Positions 27,501-35,616 of a DNA stretch of 64,000 nt are shown piece by piece. The position numbers and the translations under genes are program-made. Position 1 is the first letter of the stretch; each line of letters begins with the position of its first letter. The notes under the pieces were generated by a model that made no database searches, was not told the DNA's origin, and worked only from the letters and a program-made list of their open reading frames with translations. Where the stretch lies: contig CANMMF010000002.1 in assembly GCA_947498985.1 (NCBI GenBank), positions 496,001 to 560,000 on the forward strand, written 5' to 3'. Source of the DNA: an uncultured Paracoccaceae bacterium (lineage in GTDB: Bacteria; Pseudomonadota; Alphaproteobacteria; Rhodobacterales; Rhodobacteraceae).

Positions 27501-29192
27501 GCGTTGCGCGGCGCCGGTCACGATCCGGCCAATTTCACCGTGACGCTTATGCTGCACACCTTCCTGTCGGACACGCGCGACCATGCCCGCGAAATCGCGC
27601 GCGAACCGATGAAAGACTACCTGCGCTCCGCCGCCGGTCTGATCAAGCAATATGCCTGGGCCTTCCCGGCGTTCAAGCGGCCCGAAGGCGCCAAAAACGC
27701 CTTTGACCTGCAACTCGACGGGCTGGAAGACGATGAGCTCGACGCCATCCTCGATTTCGCCTTCGAGCGTTATTTCAACGACAGCGGCCTTTTTGGCACG
27801 GTCGAGGATGCGGTGCAGCGGGCCGAGGATCTCAGGCGGATCGGGGTGACGGAAATCGCCTGTCTGATCGATTACGGCATCGCGCGCGAAACCGTGCTGG
27901 AGGGGCTGAAGCCGCTGGCACAGGTGGTGGCGCAGGCCAATGTCGCGGGCGAGCTGGCAGAGGATGACTTCTCCATTGCCGCGCAGATCCTGCGCCATGA
28001 CGTGACCCATCTGCAATGCACGCCGTCGATGGCACGGATGATCGCGATGAATGACGAGGCGCGCTTTGCGCTGTCGCGTGTGCAGCATCTCTTTCTGGGG
28101 GGCGAGCCGCTGCCCGGCGCTCTGGTCGAGGAGTTTTCGACCATCACCCAGGCGGGCATCACCAATATGTACGGGCCGACCGAGACCACGATCTGGTCGT
28201 CGGTCGAGGCGGCAGAGGGCGCGGAAACCGTGGTTAATATCGGCCTGCCGCTCGCCAACCAGCAGCTCTACGTGCTGGACGCGGACCGCGCGCCGGTGCC
28301 CGTAGGTGCGGAGGGAGAGCTCTGGATCGGTGGCGAGGGGGTGACGCGCGGCTATTGGAACCGGCCCGAGCTGACGGCGGAGCGGTTTGCCGACAACCCC
28401 TTCCATCCCGGTCGCATGTACCGCACCGGCGATCTGGTGCGGCGGCGCCCGGATGGGCGGATCGACTTTGTCGGCCGCGTCGATCACCAGATCAAGCTGC
28501 GCGGCTTCCGGATCGAGCTGGGCGAAATCGAAGCGCAGCTCGAAGCGCTGGGCGACGTGACCCAGGCGGTTGTGACCGCGCGTGAAGACACGCCCGGAGA
28601 CATCCGCCTCGTTGGCTACTACACCGGCTCGGCGGTCGATGAAGCCGCCGCAAAGGCGCAGATGAGCGCGCATTTGCCCGGCTTCATGGTGCCCGGGCGG
28701 CTGGTCCATCTCGACGCCTTCCCGCTCACACCCAACAAGAAAGTCGACCGCAACGCGCTGCCCGCGCCGCAGATGGCGGCACCGCCGAAACGGCAGCCGA
28801 AAGCTTCCAATCCGCCGCAACCTGCGGCTGGCGGGTCGGACACGGCGGCGGTCGAAGCCTCGATCGCGCGGATCTGGTCGGAAACGCTGGGTGTGCGGGA
28901 TCTTTCGGCGCGCGACAATTTCTTTGACCTCGGCGGGCACTCCTTGCTGGCGGTGCAGGCGCACCGGGCCATCCGCGAAGCGCTGGGCACACGGACGCTC
29001 TCGATCACCGATATCTTCCGCTTCCCGGTTCTGGGCGATCTGGCCGCGCGGGTCGCAACCATGGTCGACGGCCCGAGCGCCTCTGGCACCGCCGCCCCGG
29101 CCCCCGCGAAAGAGACCGCGCCCGACCGCGCCAATGCCCGCAGCGAAGCCATGGCGCGACGGCGCGAGATGCGGGCACGGCGGCGCGCATGA
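24597..29192 (+). CDS. Hybrid formyltransferase-NRPS with luciferase-like monooxygenase inside the adenylation domain
   Basis: About 1531 residues. 1-280: formyltransferase fold with the catalytic Asn-His in INFHDGPLPRHAG (about 91) and Asp in ENGVDEGDIL. 290-500: remnant of a condensation domain lacking HHxxxDG. 520-745 and 1121-1390: adenylation domain with A3 YTSGSTGTPKG, A4 FDISVLELFW, A5 NMYGPTETT, A7 YRTGDLVRR and A10 NKKVDRNALP. Between A4 and A5, residues 750-1120 are an FMN-dependent luciferase-like monooxygenase of the MupA/Atu3671 type. 1415-1490: PCP with Ser in LGGHSLLA. By eye, the binding-pocket code resembles the glycine code (D-I-L-x-x-G-x-I-W-K), so Gly is a tentative substrate. 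The ATG at 24597 has GGAG 8 nt upstream; a GTG at 24588 overlapping the previous stop is the alternative. The C-terminus overlaps the PPTase start by 4 nt. Confidence 0.92.
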   Translation: MTGFSSVVMGNESLLVQCSETLLARGNTIAAVVTRNPDIAGWARSQALRVEAPGADLAARLGTGFDWLLSIANLSIIPGDVLALPARGAINFHDGPLPRHAGLNAPVWALLEGETQHGITWHLIENGVDEGDILVSRSFDISPRDTALTLNTKAFEAAIDSFPALLGQLESGTLKRTAQDLGARSYHARDDRPAGHGWLDVTRPAAELERMVRALDHGPYRNPLALPKLALGEALVMVGAARVEESHARPGTVLDVTDTALTVACAESALVLSDLRREDGTECAPNSLVSAGDCLEVPDLAQIDRDVAQVVAHEAAWRKRLAEVTPVTLAGLCHGEPALETRPLALPPGSAAAAVALWAARLAGTDSCDIAYATPDLADLAESGVIVPWMPLPIRCDGAFGNLADTIAAERRSLATLQGILRDLPLREPEIAPLVTPSVGLSDGAGPIPGCALTVELGQSPHLHIDTSAIGAEQADRLARRLEAIAQAASADTPLDALPQMDPAEQRDVLERWNQTQTDHNRTLTMHRAFEAQVARTPDATALVFEGQQVSYADLDTRANRAAHVLREMGVAPGRIAGLCCNRSVEMVVGALAILKAGGAYLPMDPSYPAERLQHFVKDSGAAVIVTQASVEPALPRHDADLLLLDAEPRLASASPVALPDTSGPEDLAYLIYTSGSTGTPKGVMVEHRNVLNFYRGMDDHIPHDVGDTWLAVTSLSFDISVLELFWTMARGLKVVLTSDEDRGLISNGPLPMSGGGMEFSIYYWGNDDGVGRDKYRLLLEGAQFADENGFVAVWTPERHFHAFGGPYPNPSVTGAAVAGMTRNIGVRGGSVVAPLHHPARIAEEWAVIDNLTGGRAGMAIASGWQPDDFVLRPENTPPANKPAMTESIHTLRKLWRGEAVGFPKKDGTLHEVVTQPRPVSSELPVWVTTAGNPATWQEAGALGCNVLTHLLGQSIEEVRDKIGLYHEALRGAGHDPANFTVTLMLHTFLSDTRDHAREIAREPMKDYLRSAAGLIKQYAWAFPAFKRPEGAKNAFDLQLDGLEDDELDAILDFAFERYFNDSGLFGTVEDAVQRAEDLRRIGVTEIACLIDYGIARETVLEGLKPLAQVVAQANVAGELAEDDFSIAAQILRHDVTHLQCTPSMARMIAMNDEARFALSRVQHLFLGGEPLPGALVEEFSTITQAGITNMYGPTETTIWSSVEAAEGAETVVNIGLPLANQQLYVLDADRAPVPVGAEGELWIGGEGVTRGYWNRPELTAERFADNPFHPGRMYRTGDLVRRRPDGRIDFVGRVDHQIKLRGFRIELGEIEAQLEALGDVTQAVVTAREDTPGDIRLVGYYTGSAVDEAAAKAQMSAHLPGFMVPGRLVHLDAFPLTPNKKVDRNALPAPQMAAPPKRQPKASNPPQPAAGGSDTAAVEASIARIWSETLGVRDLSARDNFFDLGGHSLLAVQAHRAIREALGTRTLSITDIFRFPVLGDLAARVATMVDGPSASGTAAPAPAKETAPDRANARSEAMARRREMRARRRA

Positions 29193-29857
29193 GCCTGCAT
29201 GAGCTGCGCAACCTGACGCAGGCGGCCACCCGACCCGGTCTGCATTTCGGCCTTGCCGTCTTTGGCGAGACCGGGGACCTGCACAAGGCCGAGCTTGCCA
29301 GCATCGCGCGGGCGCGTCCGAAACGCCGGGCGGAGTTTCTTGCCGGGCGCTGCGCTGCCCGCCGCGCGCTGACCGGGCTGGGGCTGGGGCACGCCTCCGT
29401 GCCCGCCGATTTCAGCCGCGCCCCGGTCTGGCCGGACGGAGTGACCGGCAGCATCAGCCACGCCAGCGGCCTGGCCGTGGCGGTGGTGGCCGAGACGTCG
29501 CAAACCCGCGCGCTGGGTGTCGATCTCGAAGGCAACACGCCTTTGAAACCCGAATTGATCCCCGAAATCCTGCGCCATGACGAACCGCTCGATCCGCCGG
29601 ATGGCGAACCTGGCGCAAGCGCGATCCGCGTCTTCAGCGCCAAGGAGGCGGTCTACAAGGCGCTCTACCCCGAATTGCGGATGATCTTCGGCTTTCACGG
29701 GCTGCACGTGACGCCTTCGGACAACATTGCGCGGCTCGTGGATCACCCGGAAACCCGCGAAATCCCCGACAGCGTCAAGGATGCGCCGCTGCCTTACGCG
29801 CAATGGCTGGGGGACAGGTTGATCCTGTCTTTATGCGCGCTGCCAAGCGACGTGTGA
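29189..29857 (+). CDS. 4'-phosphopantetheinyl transferase (Sfp/EntD type)
   Basis: A 222-residue enzyme that transfers phosphopantetheine from CoA to carrier-protein serines. The metal-binding Asp-x-Glu is in LGVDLEG and the second signature is FSAKEAVYKALYPE; RAEFLAGRCAARRAL and SISHASGLAVAVV are also family blocks of the EntD/Npt branch. The ATGA overlap with the NRPS gene shows it belongs to the same operon. It would activate the ACP of the PKS and the PCP of the NRPS, so the cluster carries its own activating enzyme. Confidence 0.92.
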   Translation: MSLHELRNLTQAATRPGLHFGLAVFGETGDLHKAELASIARARPKRRAEFLAGRCAARRALTGLGLGHASVPADFSRAPVWPDGVTGSISHASGLAVAVVAETSQTRALGVDLEGNTPLKPELIPEILRHDEPLDPPDGEPGASAIRVFSAKEAVYKALYPELRMIFGFHGLHVTPSDNIARLVDHPETREIPDSVKDAPLPYAQWLGDRLILSLCALPSDV

Positions 29858-30193
29858 GGCACCGGCGACAGGGCTGCGCAACGCTCAAGCACAGCTTTGA
29901 CGACGGACATCCGGGCAATCGCTGTGTTCGGGCTGCGGCCTGAGGCCCGCCATCCCGCGCAATCCCCCCGTTTACACCTAAATCCCTGCAATTATGGCGA
30001 AAATGTGTTCGTGATTTCGCATCTGGACACGCTCTGTTTCGCGAAACCCACCGGAAAGACGTGGCAAAATTGAGGCAACATCGCTAGATAATGGCACGAA
30101 GATGGCGTGTTTCGGTCAACAAGCGGCACTGGGGCCGGACCGGCGGCACGTCTCTTTCGAACGCATTGGGGGCCACTTTGCGGGAGCAACGCG
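29858..30193. other. Intergenic region, probable end of PKS/NRPS operon and Wzz promoter
   Basis: No gene of convincing coding character was found in these 336 nt. The left half is GC-rich, with a short GGCC-TGA-GGCC hairpin near 29937-29950 that lacks a T-run. The right half turns AT-rich (29990-30095) and holds a -10-like TAGATAAT near 30086. This part most likely carries the promoter of the Wzz-type gene; hexamers are too weak to fix. Confidence 0.4.
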
Positions 30194-31519
30194 ATGAACC
30201 AGTTTCAGACCTTCGGCGAGATCGCCGCAGCGCTCCGGCGTCGCGCGTGGCTTGTGCTGCTTGTGGCCTTCGTCGGGTGCCTGCTGTCGCTCAATTACGC
30301 GCTCAGCCAGATCAAGGTCTATGAGGCGACGGCGGTTGTGCAGATCGAGGATTCGCAACTGCCGGACCAGCTGGCCGGTGCGACCGCGCGGGGGGACGGA
30401 TCGGCGCGGCGCGTGCGGCTGATCGAGCAGCGCCTGATGGCGCGCGACAACCTCGCGCGGATCATGGAAAAGCACAATCTCTTCGCGGACGACCCGACGA
30501 TGACGATCAACGAGCGCATTTTCCGCATGCGCGAAGCCGCCCGGATCGAAGAGATCGTCGGCCAGTCATCCGGGTTCGCCCCGGGCGGCAACGCGCCCTC
30601 GGGCCTACGCATCACCGTGCGCCTGGCCGATCCGCAGAAATCCGCGGACCTGGCAAACGAGTTGATGACCTCGGTGATCGAGCAGTCGCGCAACCGCAGC
30701 GTCAGCCGCGCCCGCGACACGCTCGATTTCTTCACGGCCGAAGAGCTGCGCGTCGGCACCGAGATCGAGGCGCTCGAAGCCCAGATCGCCGAATTCAAGC
30801 GCGACAATGCCGATCAGCTGCCCGCGGGCGTCGCCGATCTGCGCGACCAGCTGGCCAGTCTGCGCGATGCCGATCTGGAGCTTGACCAGCAGATCCTGAC
30901 GCTCGAGACCACCTCGGACCGGCAGCGCACGGAGGTCCGGCAACGCCAGATCGCGCTTTTCAATGAGCAAAAGGCGCTGATCGCCGACCGCGTCGCCGCG
31001 CTGCGCACGCAGATCGAAGGCGCGCCCGAGGTCGAGCGCAATCTCAGCCGGGTGGAGCGGCGCCTGACCCAGTTGCAGGAGCAATACGCGGTCGTCACCC
31101 GCCGCAAGGCGGAGGCCGAGATGGGGCAGGCGCTGGAAGACCGCCAGCAGACCGACCGGTTCGAGGTTCTGGAAACCGCGCTGGTGCCGGAATATCCGGT
31201 GTCCCGCAGCCGCAAGAAGACCGCGATCATGGGTGGTGTTGCCAGCGTGATCGCCGGGATCACGGCGGCGTTCATCGTCGAGCTTCTGAACCCCGCGATC
31301 CGCAATGCGGCGCAAATGGAGCGTGCCCTTGGCCTGCAGCCGGTGGTGTCGATCCCGCATGTCACCACCCGCCGCGATACCGGACGGCGCGGGCTCAAGG
31401 TCGTGGCGGTACTGATGGCGATAGTGGCGGCGGTCTGGGCGTCGATGCGCTTCTTTGGCGACCAGATCCCCTGGGCCGAACTGCTCGACCGCGTCCTGCC
31501 CAGTGTCGAGCGCGGCTAA
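30194..31519 (+). CDS. Wzz-type chain-length determinant / polysaccharide co-polymerase
   Basis: A 441-residue inner-membrane protein with the PCP layout: a short cytosolic start, TM1 (WLVLLVAFVGCLLSLNYAL), a long periplasmic region rich in coiled coil (about 180-330, many Glu/Arg/Gln/Leu), the Wzz-typical segment near YPVSRSRKKTAIMGGV with TM2, and a further C-terminal hydrophobic segment (LKVVAVLMAIVAAVWASM). Such proteins set the chain length of exported polysaccharides, usually with a BY-kinase. The ATG at 30194 has GGGAG upstream; a longer in-frame reading from 30107 lacks a ribosome-binding site. It converges with the BY-kinase-like gene, with only 11 nt between. Confidence 0.87.
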   Translation: MNQFQTFGEIAAALRRRAWLVLLVAFVGCLLSLNYALSQIKVYEATAVVQIEDSQLPDQLAGATARGDGSARRVRLIEQRLMARDNLARIMEKHNLFADDPTMTINERIFRMREAARIEEIVGQSSGFAPGGNAPSGLRITVRLADPQKSADLANELMTSVIEQSRNRSVSRARDTLDFFTAEELRVGTEIEALEAQIAEFKRDNADQLPAGVADLRDQLASLRDADLELDQQILTLETTSDRQRTEVRQRQIALFNEQKALIADRVAALRTQIEGAPEVERNLSRVERRLTQLQEQYAVVTRRKAEAEMGQALEDRQQTDRFEVLETALVPEYPVSRSRKKTAIMGGVASVIAGITAAFIVELLNPAIRNAAQMERALGLQPVVSIPHVTTRRDTGRRGLKVVAVLMAIVAAVWASMRFFGDQIPWAELLDRVLPSVERG

Positions 31520-31530
31520 GAGGCCGGGTC

Positions 31531-33282
31531 TCAGTAGCGGTAGCGCTCCAGCGCCGTGCCTTCGGCTTTGTTGAGCACCATGCCCAGAAGCGGCGTGCTT
31601 TCACCCAGCCGTCGCTCCACGTCCTTGATCTCTTTTTGCGTCGTGATGCCGCCGCCAATCACCAGAAGCACACCGTCGAAATGCGGGCGGAAGGCGATGA
31701 CATCGTCGTAGAAAAGCGCGGGCGGCAGATCGAACAGCACCACATCCGGCTCCAGCTGCGCTTCGATCCCGGCCAGCGTTTCGATGGCGCGCGGGTCCTG
31801 CAGCAGCTCGGACGCATAGGGTTCGACGACGCTGTTGAAGCCAAAGGCGATATTGCGCCCGGCATTGAGGTTGTTCTGGCCCAGCCGCAGCAGATGATCC
31901 TGAGGGGCGACAACGCCGCGCAGCATGTCCCCCATGGAGCCGGGCGCTGTCACCCCCATGACCTTGTGCAGATCGGGCCGCCGCATGTCGCAATCCAGCA
32001 GCAGGGTGCGGCAGTTTTCCTGGCGTGACAGGCTGACCGCGAGGTTCGCCGCGGTGAAGGTCTTGCCGCAATCCTTGCCCGGCGAGGTGATCGCAACGCG
32101 CTTCCAGCCGTTTTCCGACAGCGCCTGCAAAAGCCGGGTGCGCAGGACGTCAAAGGCGGTATGCGCGGGGTCTTCCCGCGTGGCGGTGACGATCCGGTTG
32201 CGGTTGAGATGCGCCTCGTCGAGATCGAAGGTCCTGAGCGCCGCCCAGGCGGAATCCGATCCAAGCTGCACCGGTTTCCGACGCGGTTGCGGCGCGCGGG
32301 GTGCCGCCGGTGGCGCAACCGGATGGGTCAGCGCAAGCGGCGGCGGCGGGTCTGCCGGACGCCTTTGATCCCTGGTGCGTTGTTCGCGCGTGTCGGTTTG
32401 ACCGGAAGTGTCATCGGCGTCGGCCTGCGGACCGGCATCCGCCGCGCGCGCGGGCGTCCGGGCGTCCTTCTGTGCTTCTGCGCCGGTTTGGTCATCAACC
32501 GGCGCGTGCAGGCTGCCTGTCGCCCGCTCTGTTGCGCTCTTTGCGTCTTCCGCGGCACGGCGGGCGACCAGCTTGCGCTTTTCCTCGGCATTGCGGCGCG
32601 CGATCTCGCCTTCGGCCTCGCGGATCGCCGCCTGCCGCTGGCGCGCCTTTTCTTCTGCCGCGCGCGCCTCTGCCTCGGCCTCTCGCAAGGCGTCGGCTTC
32701 CAGTCGCCTGGCCTCCGCGCGCGCCTCTTCGGCGGCGGCATCGGCCCTGGCCTGCTCTTCGGCGCGGCGCTTTTCCTGGGCCTTCTGGGCTGCGGCCTGC
32801 GCCTTGCGCCTGTCGCGGGCCAGCCTCCCGGCGTCGGCGCGGCGCTTTTCCTCTGCCAGCCGGGCCTCTTCGGCCTTGCGTTTTTCTTCGGCCTCGCGAG
32901 CGGCATTTGCGCGGCGGCGGTCCTGCGCGTCCTTGCGCCGGGTCTCTTCGGCAAGAATGCGGGCCTTGTCCTCCGCAATCCGGTGGGCTTCGGCCTCTGC
33001 GGCGCGGCTTTCTTCCTCTTCGAGACGGGCTTTCTGCTTGGCGCGCAGGCTTTGCTCCCGCGTGGCGGCATGGTCTTGCTGGCGCTCTTCGGCCTCGGCA
33101 GCCGCCGCCGCATTATCGGCAACTGTCTTTTCGGCCTCCCGCGCGGCCGCGCGACGGGCAAGGCGTTCCGCCCGCGTCTCCAGCGGTTCGACCGGGCGCA
33201 GATCGTCCTCCGCGTTCCGATCGGCCTGATCCGCGGCGGGTCTGCGTTTGCGTCGGAATTTCGGGCGTTCCATCATCGTCAT
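31531..33282 (-). CDS. BY-kinase-like P-loop ATPase with long charged N-terminal helix
   Basis: A 583-residue protein. The C-terminal 230 residues are a CpsD/CapB/MinD-type ATPase: Walker A in SPGKDCGKTFTAANLAVSL (about 400-410), Walker A' in LLLDCDMRRPDLHKVMG, Walker B in VVLFDLPP. The C-terminus ends in RYRY, a short tyrosine tail as in bacterial tyrosine kinases. Residues 30-260 are an extreme Ala/Arg/Glu/Lys-rich stretch with repeated EEKRRAE-like units, predicted to be a continuous charged helix or coiled coil, as in TolA. It should phosphorylate or regulate the Wzz-type partner encoded convergently. No membrane segment is seen. The second codon-cluster ATGs (MTMM) leave the exact start uncertain by a few codons. 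Confidence 0.85.
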   Translation of the reverse strand: MTMMERPKFRRKRRPAADQADRNAEDDLRPVEPLETRAERLARRAAAREAEKTVADNAAAAAEAEERQQDHAATREQSLRAKQKARLEEEESRAAEAEAHRIAEDKARILAEETRRKDAQDRRRANAAREAEEKRKAEEARLAEEKRRADAGRLARDRRKAQAAAQKAQEKRRAEEQARADAAAEEARAEARRLEADALREAEAEARAAEEKARQRQAAIREAEGEIARRNAEEKRKLVARRAAEDAKSATERATGSLHAPVDDQTGAEAQKDARTPARAADAGPQADADDTSGQTDTREQRTRDQRRPADPPPPLALTHPVAPPAAPRAPQPRRKPVQLGSDSAWAALRTFDLDEAHLNRNRIVTATREDPAHTAFDVLRTRLLQALSENGWKRVAITSPGKDCGKTFTAANLAVSLSRQENCRTLLLDCDMRRPDLHKVMGVTAPGSMGDMLRGVVAPQDHLLRLGQNNLNAGRNIAFGFNSVVEPYASELLQDPRAIETLAGIEAQLEPDVVLFDLPPALFYDDVIAFRPHFDGVLLVIGGGITTQKEIKDVERRLGESTPLLGMVLNKAEGTALERYRY

Positions 33283-33507
33283 GCCTCACGCTCCGGACTG
33301 CGCACCCCCCTGATACACGCAAAACGTGTGCCGCGGCCAGAGTGGCAATTCGTGCTGATGGCATGCAGACGCATGTGGTTTACTGCTCCGAAATTGCGGT
33401 GGTCTGTGCACCGCCTGTCCGTTTCCTCGGCCTCGTTACACCAAAGGATCTTGACCAGAATAAGTCGGATTTGAGGGATTGTTTACGCACAGGCGCAAAT
33501 GCGCCCC

Positions 33508-35610
33508 TCACCCGGGCTCGACACCAAAAAGATTGGCATCGCGGATGGCTTTTTCAATGAAACGGGTTTTGTCCGGCTCCGGCGTCCAGCCCAGCTGCTG
33601 CTTGGGTTTGTCATTCACGAAGGCAGAGAAATGCGCGCGGCTCTTCCAATCCGCAAATGACGGGCGGATCTCGCCTTTGCGGCGCAGCGCATAGGTTTTC
33701 AGCGCGTATTTCACCGCGTCGGAGGCGTAGAAGGCAAACAGATTGCCCGACGCGACACGGATCCGCGCGCCCAGAACCGCGTGGATCGCATCGAAATAAC
33801 CGCGCGCCGACAGCATCGGGTCCCCGACGAGGTTGAAGCTTTCGCCTGCGACCGGAGCATCGATCATCCGCACCAGCCCGTCGGCCACATCGTCGTTCAG
33901 AACAAACGGCAGAATGTTGCGGCCATGGCCCCAGATCCGCACCGCCCCGGCCCCGTGCCAGCGCCCGATTCCCCAATGTTGCAGCGGACCACCCGCGCCC
34001 ACAACGATGCCCGGGCGCGCGATGACCACCGGCAGGCCGCGATCCGCATGCAGCTTCAGAAGCTGGCGTTCGCATTCCGCCTTGGAGCGCGCGTAGATGT
34101 TGCGGTCGGACATGTCGGAGGCAAAGCCCGTCGCCTCGGTGATCCTGGCCGAGGGGTCGGACATGTCGTAGCTCGCGATTGTGCCGGTATAGACCAGCCG
34201 TTTCACCCCTGCCGCCTCGCAAGCCATGCCGATACGCGTGGCCACGCCGACATCGTTCTGCAGCGCGGCGGCCCAGCTTTTGTCCATCGACTTGGCGAGG
34301 TTGAAGACAACGTCGATGCCCTTCATCGCCTCCGAAAGCGCATCGAGGTCGCTCAGCGACACCGGCACGGTTTCCACCTGATCGGGCAGATCGGGGAACG
34401 GGCCGGAGCGGCCGCGCGACAGCACCCGCACATCGCGCCCGTCCGCCACCAGCCGCCTTGTCAGCGCACGCCCGATAAAGCCGGTGCCGCCGATGACCAT
34501 CGCGGTGGGTTTCGGCTGGCGGGTCTGCACGGCGGGTGAAGCGATCTGTAGCACCTCGCGCGGCAAAAGCGCGATCGCATCGTCGAGCGCCTGCATCACA
34601 CCTACCGCGCTTTGCCCTGAAAACCGTGTATCCTGCTGCCCGCCCAGCGCGCCGTAGATGGCCGCGTTCATCCCGCGAAAGCTGCGCCCGTAGGGGTTTT
34701 TCGTGTTGAGCGATCTGCCCTGCACCCAGGCGTTGCGCAGCCCTTCGCCCAGATGCTGGCGCGACAGGGCCAGCTGGCGCCGCAGCGGGTTGACCACGAG
34801 ATCCGAGGTATTCTCCTGCTCGACGATCAGCACGTCCTGCGCATAATCGAGCCGCACCCGCGCGGTCGATCCCCGCAGCGTGACAGAGCGGTCATCCATC
34901 GTCTCGACCAGCGAAATGGCAAAGCTGACCGGCACCCCGCCCGCACGCGCCAGCAGCCGGAACGCCTGCGGTCGCATGTCGTCGCCGGGCAGCGCAATCG
35001 GGTAGGCGGCCTCTGCGTGCAGCATCTCGACGGGACCAAAAAGATCCTGCGCAAAGGCCACCAGATGCGGCCCCAGTTCCAGCAGCAGGTTCCGGGGATC
35101 GCGCAGAAGCCAGAGGTTGAACGGCCCCGAGCGCAGCGGCGCCAGCGGCAGGGCCCAGGTGATCTCGCACCCCGAGATGCGGCCATAATCGCCGCGCGCC
35201 ATCGCCGCCTTCATCCGCTCATATGACGGCAGTCCGAGGAAGTTGTGCCCGGCATGAAAGCGCCGCCCGGCCTGCTCTGCGGCGTGCAGGATCTCGCGCG
35301 TGTCATCCGCCGATTCAGCGACCGGTTTTTCCACCAGCACATGCAGCCCGCCCGCCAGGCAATCCAGCGCGATGTCCTTGTGCAGATTCGGCGGGGTCAG
35401 CACATGCACCGCGTCGCAGATCCCCGCCGCGATCAGCGCCTCGACGGACCCGAAGGCGCGCAGACCGTAGGCCTCCGCCATGCCCTGCGCGGCGGTTTCG
35501 CTGACATCGCAGATCGCGGTGAGCGCCACACCGGGCGTTGCCCGCAGCGCGTCGGCGTGCCAGGTGGCGATATATCCGGCCCCGATCAGGCCGACACGGA
35601 TATCAGACAT
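33508..35610 (-). CDS. Fused Gfo/Idh/MocA oxidoreductase - NAD(P)-dependent epimerase/dehydratase
   Basis: A 700-residue fusion. N-terminal part (1-340): Gfo/Idh/MocA dehydrogenase with the Rossmann start RVGLIGAGYIATWHADAL and the catalytic EKP motif in LVEKPVAES. C-terminal part (366-700): extended SDR with VIGGTGFIGRALTRRL, Thr/Ser in YTGTIASY, and YxxxK in NIYARSKAEC. Both domains look intact. The pair probably performs successive redox and epimerisation steps on a nucleotide sugar or on a lipid-linked sugar. It starts 6 nt after the preceding GT2 stop and is the last gene of the minus-strand operon. The same pair of enzymes also occurs upstream as two separate genes in the same order (38815-39933 and 37820-38827). 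Confidence 0.85.
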   Translation of the reverse strand: MSDIRVGLIGAGYIATWHADALRATPGVALTAICDVSETAAQGMAEAYGLRAFGSVEALIAAGICDAVHVLTPPNLHKDIALDCLAGGLHVLVEKPVAESADDTREILHAAEQAGRRFHAGHNFLGLPSYERMKAAMARGDYGRISGCEITWALPLAPLRSGPFNLWLLRDPRNLLLELGPHLVAFAQDLFGPVEMLHAEAAYPIALPGDDMRPQAFRLLARAGGVPVSFAISLVETMDDRSVTLRGSTARVRLDYAQDVLIVEQENTSDLVVNPLRRQLALSRQHLGEGLRNAWVQGRSLNTKNPYGRSFRGMNAAIYGALGGQQDTRFSGQSAVGVMQALDDAIALLPREVLQIASPAVQTRQPKPTAMVIGGTGFIGRALTRRLVADGRDVRVLSRGRSGPFPDLPDQVETVPVSLSDLDALSEAMKGIDVVFNLAKSMDKSWAAALQNDVGVATRIGMACEAAGVKRLVYTGTIASYDMSDPSARITEATGFASDMSDRNIYARSKAECERQLLKLHADRGLPVVIARPGIVVGAGGPLQHWGIGRWHGAGAVRIWGHGRNILPFVLNDDVADGLVRMIDAPVAGESFNLVGDPMLSARGYFDAIHAVLGARIRVASGNLFAFYASDAVKYALKTYALRRKGEIRPSFADWKSRAHFSAFVNDKPKQQLGWTPEPDKTRFIEKAIRDANLFGVEPG

Positions 35611-35616
35611 GAACCC

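Noticed and set aside
30085-30104. A sigma-54-like TGGCACG-N4-TGGC element before the Wzz gene
   Set aside because: The -12 half has a mismatch at a conserved position, and a weak sigma-70 -10 overlaps; not enough to call.
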